The position numbers and the translations under genes are program-made. Shown here piece by piece: positions 49,186 through 60,319 of a stretch of DNA of 64,000 nucleotides. Location of the stretch: NCBI GenBank assembly GCA_963966185.1, contig CAWZYM010000190.1, positions 31,001 through 95,000 on the forward strand, read 5' to 3'. This stretch comes from Rhabditoides inermis. Taxonomy: Eukaryota > Nematoda > Chromadorea > Rhabditida > Rhabditidae. Each line of letters begins with the position of its first letter. Within the stretch, counting starts at the first letter, position 1. The notes below the pieces were generated by a model. The model was not told where the DNA came from and did no database searches. It saw nothing but the letters and a program-made list of their open reading frames with translations.

Positions 49186-49262
49186 TTCTTCTCCTCCCAG
49201 TACCTTCTTCTCCTCCTCCCAGTACCTTCTTCTCCTCCTCCCAGTACCTCCTTCTCCTCCTC
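49186..49262 (+). repeat. Four tandem copies of acceptor plus exon start
   Basis: CCAGTACCTTCTTCTCCTCC occurs four times in a row. The last copy is the true acceptor and start of the signal-peptide exon (TACCTCCTTCTCCTCCTC). Copy A has a single copy. Confidence 0.8.
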
Positions 49263-50326
49263 GCTTGCTCGTCTGCCGTCTGGTGTCAGTCCAGCGACGC
49301 TCCCGATGAGGAGTCGACGACAGTCGAGCAGCAGATCATTACCACTCCTGCCATCACAACTACCAAGGTAGAAGAGGGACAGCCGAATCAATTAATCAAT
49401 GTATCGTGATGAGATAATGACACGTACAATTCCGTGGAAAAGATGATGGTGACGCTTGCATTCCGTGGAATGCAAGAAGAGTGACGTCATCGCAGAAGTC
49501 GGGCAAAACGACTGTAAGCGCCGGTGACGAGTGTTAAGACTACAACCAAGGCACCGGTCACTACAACCAAGCCTGCGACCAAAGCACCTGCCACCACGAC
49601 TAAGTCGAAGACCACCACAACCGCGCCGGTAAGAGGGAGAGGGGGGGGGGAGAGAGTGTTTGAACAACTCCTTCTAGCTCACTCTGGCGACTTACAAGGC
49701 TAATCCTAATTATCGGATCCGCATCCGTCGCGGAGAGATCACCAAGACTAAGCACTTCTACAGTGAGCTGAACGGAGAGTTCGCCAAGCAGGTCACACTT
49801 GATCAGGGTGAGAGAGAGAGGGAGAGAGATAGAGAAAGAGAGAAATGTGTTGTTAAGGAGATATCGGATACGTGCTCTCGAACATCGGCTACAATGCGAC
49901 TAGGAAAGGCGGAGTCGCGGCTTCTCAGATGGTCCAACTGCACCTCTTCAACTGCAGTCAGTAGATGATATGACAACATTAAATGTCGACAGTGAACTGT
50001 GGGGAAAACACTTTTTCCAGACGGCCAACGTCGTCTGGCCAAGGTGAACCTGCCCGCTTGCACCAAAGTGCGCACCATCGGATGGTGCTTCATCAAGGCG
50101 TTCCCCCAATTCGGAGTCAACATGCAGATCAGCTACTTTTCCGGAAACGCTGGAACCATTGCCGCTGGTGAGTCCCCCCCCCCTCTCTCTCTCTTTATCT
50201 CTCTCTCTCTCTCTCACACCACCCCTCTCTCTAGGTGACCACTTCTACACCAAATCGCCGACGGAGGCCACCACCAACCGAATCTACACGTTCCGCAGCA
50301 AGGTCTGCCACGTCTTTGCCAACTAA
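49245..50326 (+). pseudogene. Secreted Cys/Thr-rich protein gene, copy B, probably defective
   Basis: Exon matches: 49245-49367, about 49526-49629, 49678-49807, 49858-49956, 50021-50167 and 50235-50326, nearly identical to copy A. The first coding exon (MQFK) is absent, because the duplication junction lies upstream. The acceptor region of the Thr-linker exon is altered (CTGTAAGCGCCGGTGACG against AATGCAGGCTCCGACG), which does not keep phase. The linker is longer than in copy A by an extra TKPATKAPAT-like repeat. Exons 4-7 remain intact. A rearranged but still expressed gene with a new start is possible. Confidence 0.6.
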
Positions 50327-50483
50327 TGTGCACACGGCATCAATAAATCACTTCACTCTGAGATTATCGCACAATACAATCACAACACTGCAAAACATCA
50401 CAAAGACAACGGAAACTGTTCCATGGTTGCCACGATACGAACGTGTACTGGGTACAAGTACTAAAAACAAGTCAGTGTGGACA

Positions 50484-50642
50484 TCACTCTCTCTTGTTCT
50501 CCTTGGGAATCTTGTCGACACACGCTTGGAGATGCGCGAACCGCACGGTCTCTGCCTGCAGCCGCCGCCGGCGGATGTCGGCATCGTAGGCCAGCAGCCA
50601 GTACGCCTGCACTGCCTTCTTGGTCTGCAAGAGAGGAATGGG

Positions 50643-50678
<36 letters not shown>

Positions 50679-51587
50679 GAGAGAGAGAGATACCTTCAAC
50701 ACGATGTCTCCCCTCAACTCGGTCTCGTACCCGCCGCAGAGAGTGAGGATACGGTAGACGTCCACCGACAGTTGTACTTTCATCGCTAAAGTGTATTCGC
50801 TTGTAATAGTGGTTTTGACCCTCCGGTGTTCATAGGATCGCCTTGTTACCTTTATTAAACTTAATAAACATATAATAAACTTATTATAAATAAACTTATA
50901 AACTTCTTCTTCTTATTATTATTATTTGTTCAACTCACGTTCTCCACTACTCTCCATATTGCTGGCAGTGATGACGGTGTCTCCGAAGAGACAGTAGCGA
51001 GGCATTCTCACGCCTACCACCCTGAATAATTTAATCTTCTTGCAAACTTTAGGATTACGGTAGGAGAAAAGTTTGATCTTCTTGCAAACATAAGGATTAC
51101 GGTAGGAAAATAATTTGATCTTCTTGCAAAGATAAGTGTTACGGTAGGAGAGTAATTTGATCTTCTTGCAAAGTTAAGTGTTACGGTAGGAGAATAATTT
51201 GATCTTCTTGCAAACCTAATGTATAGGTAGGAGAATAATTTGATCTTCTTGTAAACCTAATGTATACGGTAGGAGAATAACTCGATATTCTTGCAAACTT
51301 TGGGGATACGGTAGGAGAATAATTCGATATTCTTGCAAACTTTGGGGATACGGTAGGAGAATAATTCGATGCTCACCCCGTGACGACGGGTCCGGTGTGG
51401 AGTCCGATGCGCAGCCGGAGACGCTCATCGGGCACGTGGCGGACAGTGAACTGACAAGATTTTTTCTTCAAATTGCATTCTTGTATCATTAGCATACCTG
51501 TGTGATGCTCTTCAGAAGCTCGAGTGAAGCGGCGGCGACCTGGTGATAAGATGAGAGTGATTCGATTCGATTTGATAGAGAGATAGA

Positions 51588-51642
<55 letters not shown>

Positions 51643-52803
51643 GGTGGGGGAGAGAGAGAAAGAGAAAGAGAGAGAGGAGGGAGAGAGAGAGAGGGGGTGG
51701 AGAGTGGCGAGCATGACTGACTCACCTCTCCAGCGTGATTGTTTCCATTGAGATCTGGTAGGCCGGATACAAACATGTACGCATCTCCGATCGTTTCCAC
51801 ATGAAACATCAAAGTTTCGAGAAAATTAGACTCTTTCTTTTCATCCATATGTAAATCACCCATTCTCCCTATCCACTCAGGACTCCCGTAATCAGTCAGT
51901 CCTGTTGCTAATTCGCCGACTATCATGTCTGGTTGGGAGAATAAAAGGCGGGCGCGGCGGGCTGCCGGCATCCATTCGCCATGGCTCAATCCGTCCTTTC
52001 CCGGAGATAATAACACCCAGCCGGGTACCAAGATCGTCTTCAACGACGACTACTGTACTCTACAGTACCCTAACTACCTAACAATCACTAACACCGTTCC
52101 AGTACGGTCAGGAGGACACTAACAGCGACCGCATCACCATCGAGTGGACCAACACCCCCGACGGCGCCGCCAAGCACTTTCGCCGCGAGTGGTTCCAGGG
52201 TGACGGAAGGGTCCGCCGCACCTCCCCATCTAGTACAACACTTTAACCCGTTTTCGGGTGTTTAATAAATGCTCACAATTGCTCTTCATTCTCTCATCAA
52301 TCGATAATCACCTTGTACGTGTCAAATCTGTCGATTATAGTGTCGAAACAGGTGTAGAGGTCGTTGAGCATGTCGACGATTTGCATGGGAGTACTCTGTA
52401 ACATGAAATCTGCTCATATTGTACTTTAGTCTCTTCTGCACTGTATTTGGTCATACTGTACTGGTACATACAGTACCTTGCTGGACAGGGCGGTGAATCC
52501 GACGATATCCGAAAAATATATGGTGACGCTCTCGTAGTGCTCGGCGTCCACTGGCCGGCCGTTCTTCAGCGATTCGGCTACACTCCTGCAAACCAGGACT
52601 CACTTCATCATACGACGACGCTGACGCGTCATGCTGGCGTCGGACTCTGTGCGAAACAGACGCAAAACTCTGTCCTATGTCCGCTCGAGTGCGTGTATTT
52701 TGAGTTCTGATTGTCGAAACAAACCTCGGCAGCATTTGCAGGAGCAGTTGCTCGTTGCGGCGACGCTCCTCCTCCAGTTCGTCGGTCCTCTCCTGGAAAT
52801 ACA

Positions 52804-52840
<37 letters not shown>

Positions 52841-54858
52841 GTTCTCACCTTGATGACATCTTCCAGGTTGTACCTGTACCGATCCAGTAGTGCCATGATG
52901 TTGTCGGCGATGTTGCCTCGACTGAAAAATATAAATTTTACGGTAAGTTTTACGTTCTACACATCTATGCAACGACTAAATGTTCGTTTTGGAAAATATA
53001 TTCTAAAAAAGTCGTATAGCATGTTTTGCGGCCATACGTTTTATAATGCTGTTTTGGATGGCGCATCTTCCATCACAGCAATTTTCCGCATGCAAATATT
53101 CTTTCCCTTGATCGTCAAGCACTCACAGTCCGTTCCCGATCGATCGAGCCGCGTCGCGCACTTTCGTCGTCGTCGGACGCTGCAGCGGGTCCTCCGCCCA
53201 CAGCCTGAAAAATTACAGTAACCTTTAGCAATTACAGTATCCCATTCCAAGGTGTTTTCTTCTAAAGTTACTGCAGCTGAAATACATTGCACAAAACCCT
53301 TTTCAGAGTGTTCGCAAAGGAGTGGTCAGCATCGCTTGGTTTTCTAGGCATCATACGCCTCTCTCGCAAGAGGGCGCATTAACACTCGGCCTTTTTCTGT
53401 CATCATACCACTGCCGAAACATTGCGCTTCGATGCTATACATCGCAGCCGCGCGCAACGCCCGCCGGGTTTACGCAGTTTCCACATGCGTGGGCGTGACT
53501 CACTTGGGCACAATTTCTCGAATCTGTTTCGGCGCGTGCTTGATGAGCTGTACATCGGGTCGCGTCAAGGCGTCTCCCGATGGGAACTTGAGTTGTTCGA
53601 CGATCTCTGAAACGCATTCCAAGTAAACCAATAAATGAGTAAATGAGTAAAAAGTAAATAAGTGACACAAACAATATATAAATCGGGCAGCGGTTAAGAA
53701 CATTAATGATATGTGCCCTCATGTCTGACTTTCTTAATGTTAATTTCAATGCGCTGCATCGTGTTAAACCATCAAGATTCACCTGCCGAGTCGAGTAGAT
53801 CGTCCCCGAACGGACCCTGCCGACCGTAGATCTCGTAGAGGAGAATGCCCAGAGAGTAGCTGAACATGGGTTGAAATTTTTCTTCGATAAATAGTTATCG
53901 ATACAATCGTGACATCATCTGATTCCCGAAAGCGCTGTCTGAGTTCCAGATGTGGAATGAAGAAGTTATTGCGTTCTCGTTGAAATTATTTACACATAAA
54001 ATGATATCTTAATGCATAGCGACCGTATACTCTAATCTCTAACTGATCATGATTAGCGATGCCGAAAAATCGATCGATTTGAATTGCTTTGCAATGCTAC
54101 TCGAGTATCGATTTCGGAACGCAATGTGATTCTGCTGCGTTATTGATTAATTGATAAGTGTGACTGACAGATCGGCCCTTTCCAGTTCTTCTCGCGGCAG
54201 GTCGACTTTCACATTGCCACGACGCAGAATTTCCGGGGCGGTCCAGAGCAGGTCTGTAATAGAACTTACAATAATCATTTCAATAATGTACGTAGGGATT
54301 CAACGTTTATATCATTTCGAAAAAGGGGAGAGATAGAAGGGGAGAGAGAGAGAGAAAGAGGAAGATAGAGGAAGAGAGGGGGAGAAAGGGAGAGAGAGAT
54401 CACCATCCGGTCTGCTCTGCGGCTCTCCTTCGCGCAGCTGCTCCATTCCAAAGTTGGACAGTTTGATGCGCCAGTAGGCATCAACCTACAATACATGCAC
54501 TTTTTTGAATCATAGAAACTCGAAGACTGTCAAATTGAAGTTTCTAGCGACTGATTATCACTTTGCAGATGAAACGTAACCATGTTGGCAACATAGTGTA
54601 CCACAAAAACGTACCACGCTGTTGGTCGACTTTAGATTCCCGTGGTATCCGACGCCCGACTTTCCGTGCAGATAACTGGAATTAAATGGTTTTGATGAAA
54701 TATTCCGCGAGAGTGACGTACCGAAGTCCCCTCAATATGTCTTCGACAAACGACACTTGGAACATGCGGTCGAGTCGGAGGTCGTGGTTGCGAAGAAGGT
54801 CCTGAAATGGTATGAGAGAATGAGAGAAGAGGGAGAGAGAGTGAGAGAAAGGAGAGAA

Positions 54859-54894
<36 letters not shown>

Positions 54895-55289
54895 CACCCA
54901 CGTTGAGACTCTTTCTAGCTCCGAACGCGTGCAGTGTGAATATGTGTTTGCCGTCGTTGATGAGACCGTAGAACTTGTTCAGGTTCTCGTTGTTCGCCGA
55001 TGTCAACTGAAAGAGAACTCTCTCTCTCTCTCTCTCTCTCTGTCGTTCTCTCTCTCTCTTTTTTTCGCCTCTCTCTCTCTCCCTCTCTCTCCCTCTCTTC
55101 TCTCTCCCTCACTAGATCCAGCTCCTTCTTCATTTCTCTCGTCAACTTGAGCTGATCCCGTTTGACGCGACGAACTGAGATTATATATCATATCAAAAAT
55201 CGAAACAATCGTATACCTGTGACCATAGCCGAATCGTCCAGTCTCGCCAGCTGCCAGTCGCCGATAGAGAGCCACTAAACTGTCGGATT

Positions 55290-55338
<49 letters not shown>

Positions 55339-55845
55339 CGCCGCACCTTGTCCTCGTCGTGCACCTTGTAGTTGCCCTTCTTGCCCCTCTTCCTCCTCTT
55401 CTTCAACTGGGTGGCCATGTTCTGTTCGTAGTAGGACAGGGTGGGGGCAGTGTTGAGTACTTCGGCCAGGTCTTGCAGGTCTTGCGACTAAAAAAAATCA
55501 TTTCGAAACAGTTCGAAGAACTTTTCAGAATCACTTTTCAGAATTTTTCTACAATTTCCTAGAACCTAGAATGTTCAGTGCCTGTCGAATAACCCCCAGA
55601 ATACTCCCACGTCTACATACTTTCTCGGGCTACTTTCAAATACCCCGGAATAAGTAGGAATGCCGTGAGACAAAACAGTGAGATGGAAAATAGTGTGTGA
55701 CCACGATCTGTAGAACGTTTCAAATCGTGTTCTTCTAATCGACCCACTTTATTGACGGTCATGGCCGAGTTGAGCAACTCGCTGCCCGCGCGACTGCTGC
55801 CGAACTGCGACAAAGTGAGCAGCGTGACTTGGCATCTGGAGAAGG

Positions 55846-55891
<46 letters not shown>

Positions 55892-57248
55892 CACCTCTTC
55901 ACCATAAAATACTCGCTCTCCAGCCGTCGCTCGTACGCTATTCTGCGGATCACGTACGCAACCTGGTAAATTTAGAGTTATTTTGGCATTTGGATTCACA
56001 GTAAAATTTACAAAATTTGACTCGTTCTCACCCCTCCAATAGCCAACAGCGCGAGTACCGCGCCGACGCAAATGATGACGATTTCCAGGGTTGAGAGGGC
56101 TAAAACTATTGTTTTAAACTGATATTATAAATAACTATAATATAATATACATTATACAAACATATACATTTATACCATTTGGATCGGGACACAGCTCCAG
56201 GTTGAATCCGCAAACTGGCACCGCCGGTGGGAAGTAGATGGGAGTGTTGTTGAGGAACGTGAACATCTCAACCGAATTTCGTGTCCCTTTGTTTTTCTTT
56301 GAACGCAAAAAAGTCATTGCAACTGATTTTTCTTTCTTTTTTTCACAATCCTTTCAACTTTTCTCACCGGTCGGCTGCCATTCATCATGATTTCCATCAG
56401 CTGATCGTAGACCACACTCCACTTCTGACTCCAGTCGGGATACTTCAACTGCAGAATCGTATAGGGCATAGAGAAGGCGCCGCGCGAGTCGAACGAATGC
56501 GTGTGGATGTCGTATTCTGAAAGTGAAAGTGTTATGCTAGAGAGAAGAGATAGATAGATAGAGAGAGAGAGGGGGAGGGATAGAGAGAGAGAGGGAGAGA
56601 GAGAGAGATTCGCACCCGACTGGACCGTCCTGTTGCGTATTCTCGCCGCGAGCAGTGTTCCGTTGAGCAGTTCTGCTTCCGTCGCCCTCTGTATCTCCAG
56701 GCCCAGCAACACCCCCGCATAGTAGCCCCGCAGAGCCTCGTTGGCGGCAAAGTCGAGCCCGCCGCCGATCTGGTGCCGCTTTCGTTTCCGGATTCATTTC
56801 CATACATGTTATACACTTATAAAATTGCGGTCAGTCTCTTCGAAAGCAATTCCGAAGTGTTTCGAAGAGATAGCGAGGCATTCCGAAGTGTTCTGAGGAC
56901 GATTCGAAAGACAGTTCCGGAGTGTTTTGAGGGCATTCAGGAGTGTTTCGCAGAGACTGACCGCGAATTAAACCACTCCTCCACGCTACGACACTGCCCG
57001 CGCTATATACCGTAGTATCACACACCGCTAGCTACGATTGTCGTTTGTGTGTTTACTCTTTTCCATGCCCTACACGCTTCTGCAGTTGAAGTATCCCGAC
57101 TGGAGTCAGAAATGGAGTGTATGTATTGTTCACATGCTGATTCACTTACCGTTCCGATCACGTTTTTTTCTGTACTCTTCGTGTTGCAGAGTGGCGGGCA
57201 CGGTGGGTTTTCCATGAGATTCTTGACGCGATTGAAGAATGCCTATCA

Positions 57249-57292
<44 letters not shown>

Positions 57293-58303
57293 CCTCTCTC
57301 CCTAACCGTGTATTCCTTGGTAACATTGAAGTTATACGATAGTGGCGAGAGTGTGTAGTAGTGAGGGAATAGAAGCTTGTTGAATTCTTTGGAGCCCTCT
57401 GAAAAATGGGGGAGTAAACAAATAACATGTGATTTTCGTGTTTGGTCTTTCTTGTTTTCATGTCAGTTTTCGGCTAGACTTTATTGTATATTAATTGTGA
57501 TTCATTAAAATAAAACAAGATTTATTTTTAATAATAAAAAATCTATTTTTTAACCTACTTGACTCCTGCATGCCGTCGGTCCAGGGCCGCCAGCGTAGAT
57601 TCTCGAAAATGTCATTTGTGAGTTCAAAAACCTGAAATTGCGAATAATTCATTCAAATATTTAGGTCATGATGTTTTTTTGTTTTTGTTTTCTCTGGGCG
57701 AATTATTAGTTGCTGCTTTTTCTCACCACATATTTCTTCGTCTCGACCAATCCGATCGAGTTCATAGCCGTTATGAAGTCCCACTGAACGCGAGTGTTTC
57801 GGAAGTTGGAGTAAATCAAGTAGCCTGAAATAGGAACAATGTAGCCGGACAACGATCTATTTGTTATCTGGTGTTTTGTGTTTTTGAGATACATACAAAT
57901 GTAACACTCACATCTCGTACTCAAATACGTCCTGTGGATGGCTTGGACATAGGATTGAGTGGGAAGAGTGAGTGACCATGATATCTTTTCGACAGTAAGA
58001 GCAACGGCTTCGGAAGAGAACGCATCGCTGGCGATGGTGCTTCTAGAAAGCATGACGTCACCCAGACGACGTCACTCGTCATCCAGATGACGTCACCAAT
58101 TGACGTAATCGACTCACACTTGCTCCCTGTTGATGACCGTGTTGTGGATGATGAGGACTACTCGATCGTAGCCCAGCTGTCGAACGATACGAGCGGCCGA
58201 ACGGAACATGGACCTGGCAGAGGGAAGATGAGAGAGAGGGAGAGGGAGAGGGAGAGAGAGAGAGGGAGAGGGAGATAGAGAGAGAGAGAGAGAGGGAGGG
58301 AGG

Positions 58304-58342
<39 letters not shown>

Positions 58343-59306
58343 AGAGAGAGAGGGAGAGACAGAGGGAGAGAGAGAGGGAGAGAGAGAGGGAGAGAGAGAG
58401 GGGGAGAGAGAGAGATGGAGAGACGAAGCACCCGTCAGTAGAGGAGAACTGTACAGCCGTGGGAGCCGGCATCACCGTTTCGCCCACATTGTCCGCGCAA
58501 CTCTGCAAATTGTGACTGAATTGTTTGTTTTTAAGAGAACTCAAAATTGAGAGAAATGGTTTCACTTACTGAATTGCTAAATTGTTCTCTCGTTTGTTGA
58601 AGACACTTCCTGTTCACATTTGTTCTAGTCTTGTTAGTGACAGTAAATCAATCAAATCCGATCTGATTCACCGGTAGTAGTAGGAGCTGGTTGCGACTGG
58701 CCGCCATTTGATTGGCGGACTGACAGGCGCCGTCCATGCCAACTGTCGACACAACGGACCCGTTGGACGAGAACACGCGGTCCATCACCACGCTGCGACG
58801 GACCATCACCTCTCTCCTCCTCTCTCCCCCCCCCCTCTCTCTCCTCTCGCTCTCTCTTTACCTCCCCTCTCTCTCCCCCCTCTCTCTCCCTCCTCTCCCT
58901 CCCTCTCCCCTCCCCCTCCCTCTCCCTCTCTTTACTTCTTCTGCTCGGCCTCAGTCGCACCAGCCGGAAACCACTTCAGTTGAATCGACTTGTTCCCGAT
59001 TTTCGAGCCGTCCTTCGACATTCCGGAATCGACGAGGCCTGAAAAAGTTTACATTTCCATAATCGGAATTCACACAAACTTGCATACCCATGTAGAAGGT
59101 GTATCCATAAGATCGCGCGAATGAGCAGGTCCAGGATCGAAACGCGAACATCGGTTTGTTGTCACATCTAAATATTTCAAATAGTTTCCTTTCAACAAAA
59201 GTTGTGGTGAGACTCACAGCATGTTTCCAATGATATCGATTTCGTAGGTGGGATTCTGACATAAGAGGGTGGGTAAGTGGAAAAGTAGCAGGAATAGATA
59301 TCGCAT
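50484..59306 (-). CDS. Receptor-type guanylate cyclase (gcy family), full length, with degenerate active site
   Basis: Thirty-eight exons, 5' to 3': 59306-59218, 59167-59088, 59038-58936, 58792-58672, 58502-58432, 58213-58118, 58042-57912, 57824-57727, 57631-57559, 57398-57307, 57242-57150, 56769-56616, 56516-56368, 56266-56176, 56099-56032, 55962-55895, 55835-55748, 55487-55347, 55274-55217, 55174-55113, 55006-54902, 54801-54722, 54675-54618, 54485-54404, 54253-54169, 53859-53783, 53606-53504, 53204-53127, 52921-52849, 52792-52725, 52585-52477, 52395-52312, about 51800-51726, 51539-51498, 51450-51377, 51021-50939, 50785-50694, 50624-50484. About 1144 residues, in phase throughout. Signal peptide [16 protein letters not shown], ligand-binding-like receptor domain, one membrane segment ([17 protein letters not shown]), kinase-homology domain ([35 protein letters not shown]), coiled-coil hinge, cyclase domain ([54 protein letters not shown]). 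GTP-selecting Glu and Cys are kept, but the usual NTASRMES reads ITASNMES. Confidence 0.9.
50939..51021 (-). other. Cyclase exon lacking the transition-state Asn and Arg
   Basis: This exon encodes [20 protein letters not shown] followed by NMESSGE. In active class III guanylate cyclases the corresponding stretch is NTASRMES, whose Asn and Arg stabilise the transition state. Here Ile and Asn replace them. The truncated copy A carries the same changes, so they predate the duplication and are not a single-read error. Confidence 0.8.
51030..51372. repeat. Intronic minisatellite in the intact cyclase
   Basis: About seven units of GGTAGGAGAATAATTTGATC plus TTCTTGCAAAC and a spacer, homologous to 44930-45392. 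Confidence 0.85.
51575..51710. repeat. (GA)n tract in cyclase intron
   Basis: GA-rich simple repeat, counterpart of 45596-45712 in copy A. Confidence 0.9.
51933..52245 (+). pseudogene. Nested small gene, copy B, broken but with its upstream region
   Basis: Homologous to 45891-46157 but interrupted. MAQSVLSRR is followed at once by two stop codons, because two bases present in copy A are missing. The middle segment is 5 bases shorter, and the AAGAAC codons near the end are lost. About 30 bp upstream of the ATG is AGAATAAAAGGCGGG, a TATA-like element, inside about 110 bp that copy A lacks. Confidence 0.65.
56827..56964. mobile_element. MITE-like element, copy 2 (ends GCGGTCAGTCTCT)
   Basis: Ends GCGGTCAGTCTCTTCGAA and CAGAGACTGACCGC are inverted. 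The interior has TTCCGAAGTGTTTCGAAG-type repeats as in copy 1 (2347-2525). It lies in a cyclase intron. Confidence 0.7.
57061..57120 (+). repeat. Inverted fragment of a cyclase receptor-domain exon
   Basis: Plus-strand ATGCCCTACACGCTTCTGCA and what follows are a near-exact reverse complement of part of exon 56516-56368 (about 56402-56477), 0.6 kb away. The fragment is not framed by splice sites in this orientation and sits in a cyclase intron close to exon 57242-57150. Confidence 0.8.
58225..58420. repeat. (GGGAGAGA)n purine tract
   Basis: GA-rich repeat filling the cyclase intron between exons 58432-58502 and 58118-58213. Confidence 0.9.
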
Positions 59307-59310
59307 TGCT
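59307..59310 (-). promoter_or_regulatory. Probable spliced-leader acceptor of the cyclase
   Basis: On the minus strand ATATTTCAG lies two bases before the cyclase ATG (59304-59306). No upstream coding exon is needed because the signal peptide starts here, so this acceptor is best explained by trans-splicing. Confidence 0.55.
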
Positions 59311-59538
59311 GAAATATCAGCGACTTGTGACTATGTTCAGGTGAGATATGTATGACTGCCTGCCAACGAGACTACGATACTCATCTATCCAATTTCCTGC
59401 ATCGACAAGAGTCCGCGGAAGTGCGGCAATCAAACGAGTGATGTAACAAACCTTTATCGATTCACGTAAACAGATTTCATCATTTCAAATTAACAGCAAA
59501 TGTTTTAAATGTGTGAGTTATAAATACTTTGTATCGGT

Positions 59539-59767
59539 TTAGACATAGCGTATGAGCAGTAGGAGAATGAAAGGAATGAGGAAGTTCACTGGACCACGCG
59601 TCGACTCGAAAACTCTCTGGAAGACTTCTTCAGAGGCGTAGAAGACGTTAGAGGCCTGATGAGAATGGAAGTGACTGAATGGAATATGCACTCACAATGC
59701 TTGGAGGAGTCTTCATTGGGACGAGATGGTGGGGCAGGAGTTTACGAATAAGCTGGAAATGAAAGGT

Positions 59768-59818
<51 letters not shown>

Positions 59819-60284
59819 GAGAGAGATAGAGAGAGGGGTGAGAGAGAGGGGTGAGAGAGATAGAGAAAGGAGAGAGAGAAAGAGAGATAGAGAGGAGAGA
59901 GTGAAAGATTCGCCGACCCAATTGTTCTTGTCGTTGTTACAATAGGGCTCTCCGCATACGCACAACAGTAACTCATCGTCATTGTGCTTCCGGTAGGCCA
60001 TCAGTTTCGTCAGCAAACTGAATCTCTCTCTCTCCCCCTCTCTCTCTCCCTCTATCTCTCCCTCTCTCCCTCTCTCTCCCTCTCTCCCTCTCCCCCTCTC
60101 TCTCTACCCACTTCTTCTGTTCTTCTGTTTGCTTGACTTCTGGCTGTTTCCACCAACAATACAGTCCAAGATCGGATCCGAGTTCGAAGATCTTCGGATG
60201 TTTCTCCTTCTCCACACGCCAGCCGGTCTGAATGAAAGGTGAGAGAGAGGGAGGGAGGATGGAAGGATAGAGGGATAGAGGGAT

Positions 60285-60319
<35 letters not shown>

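Noticed and set aside
49067..49409. New gene start created by the duplication junction for secreted-protein copy B
   Set aside because: An in-frame Leu-rich extension exists but opens only with GTG. Without transcript evidence it is not called.
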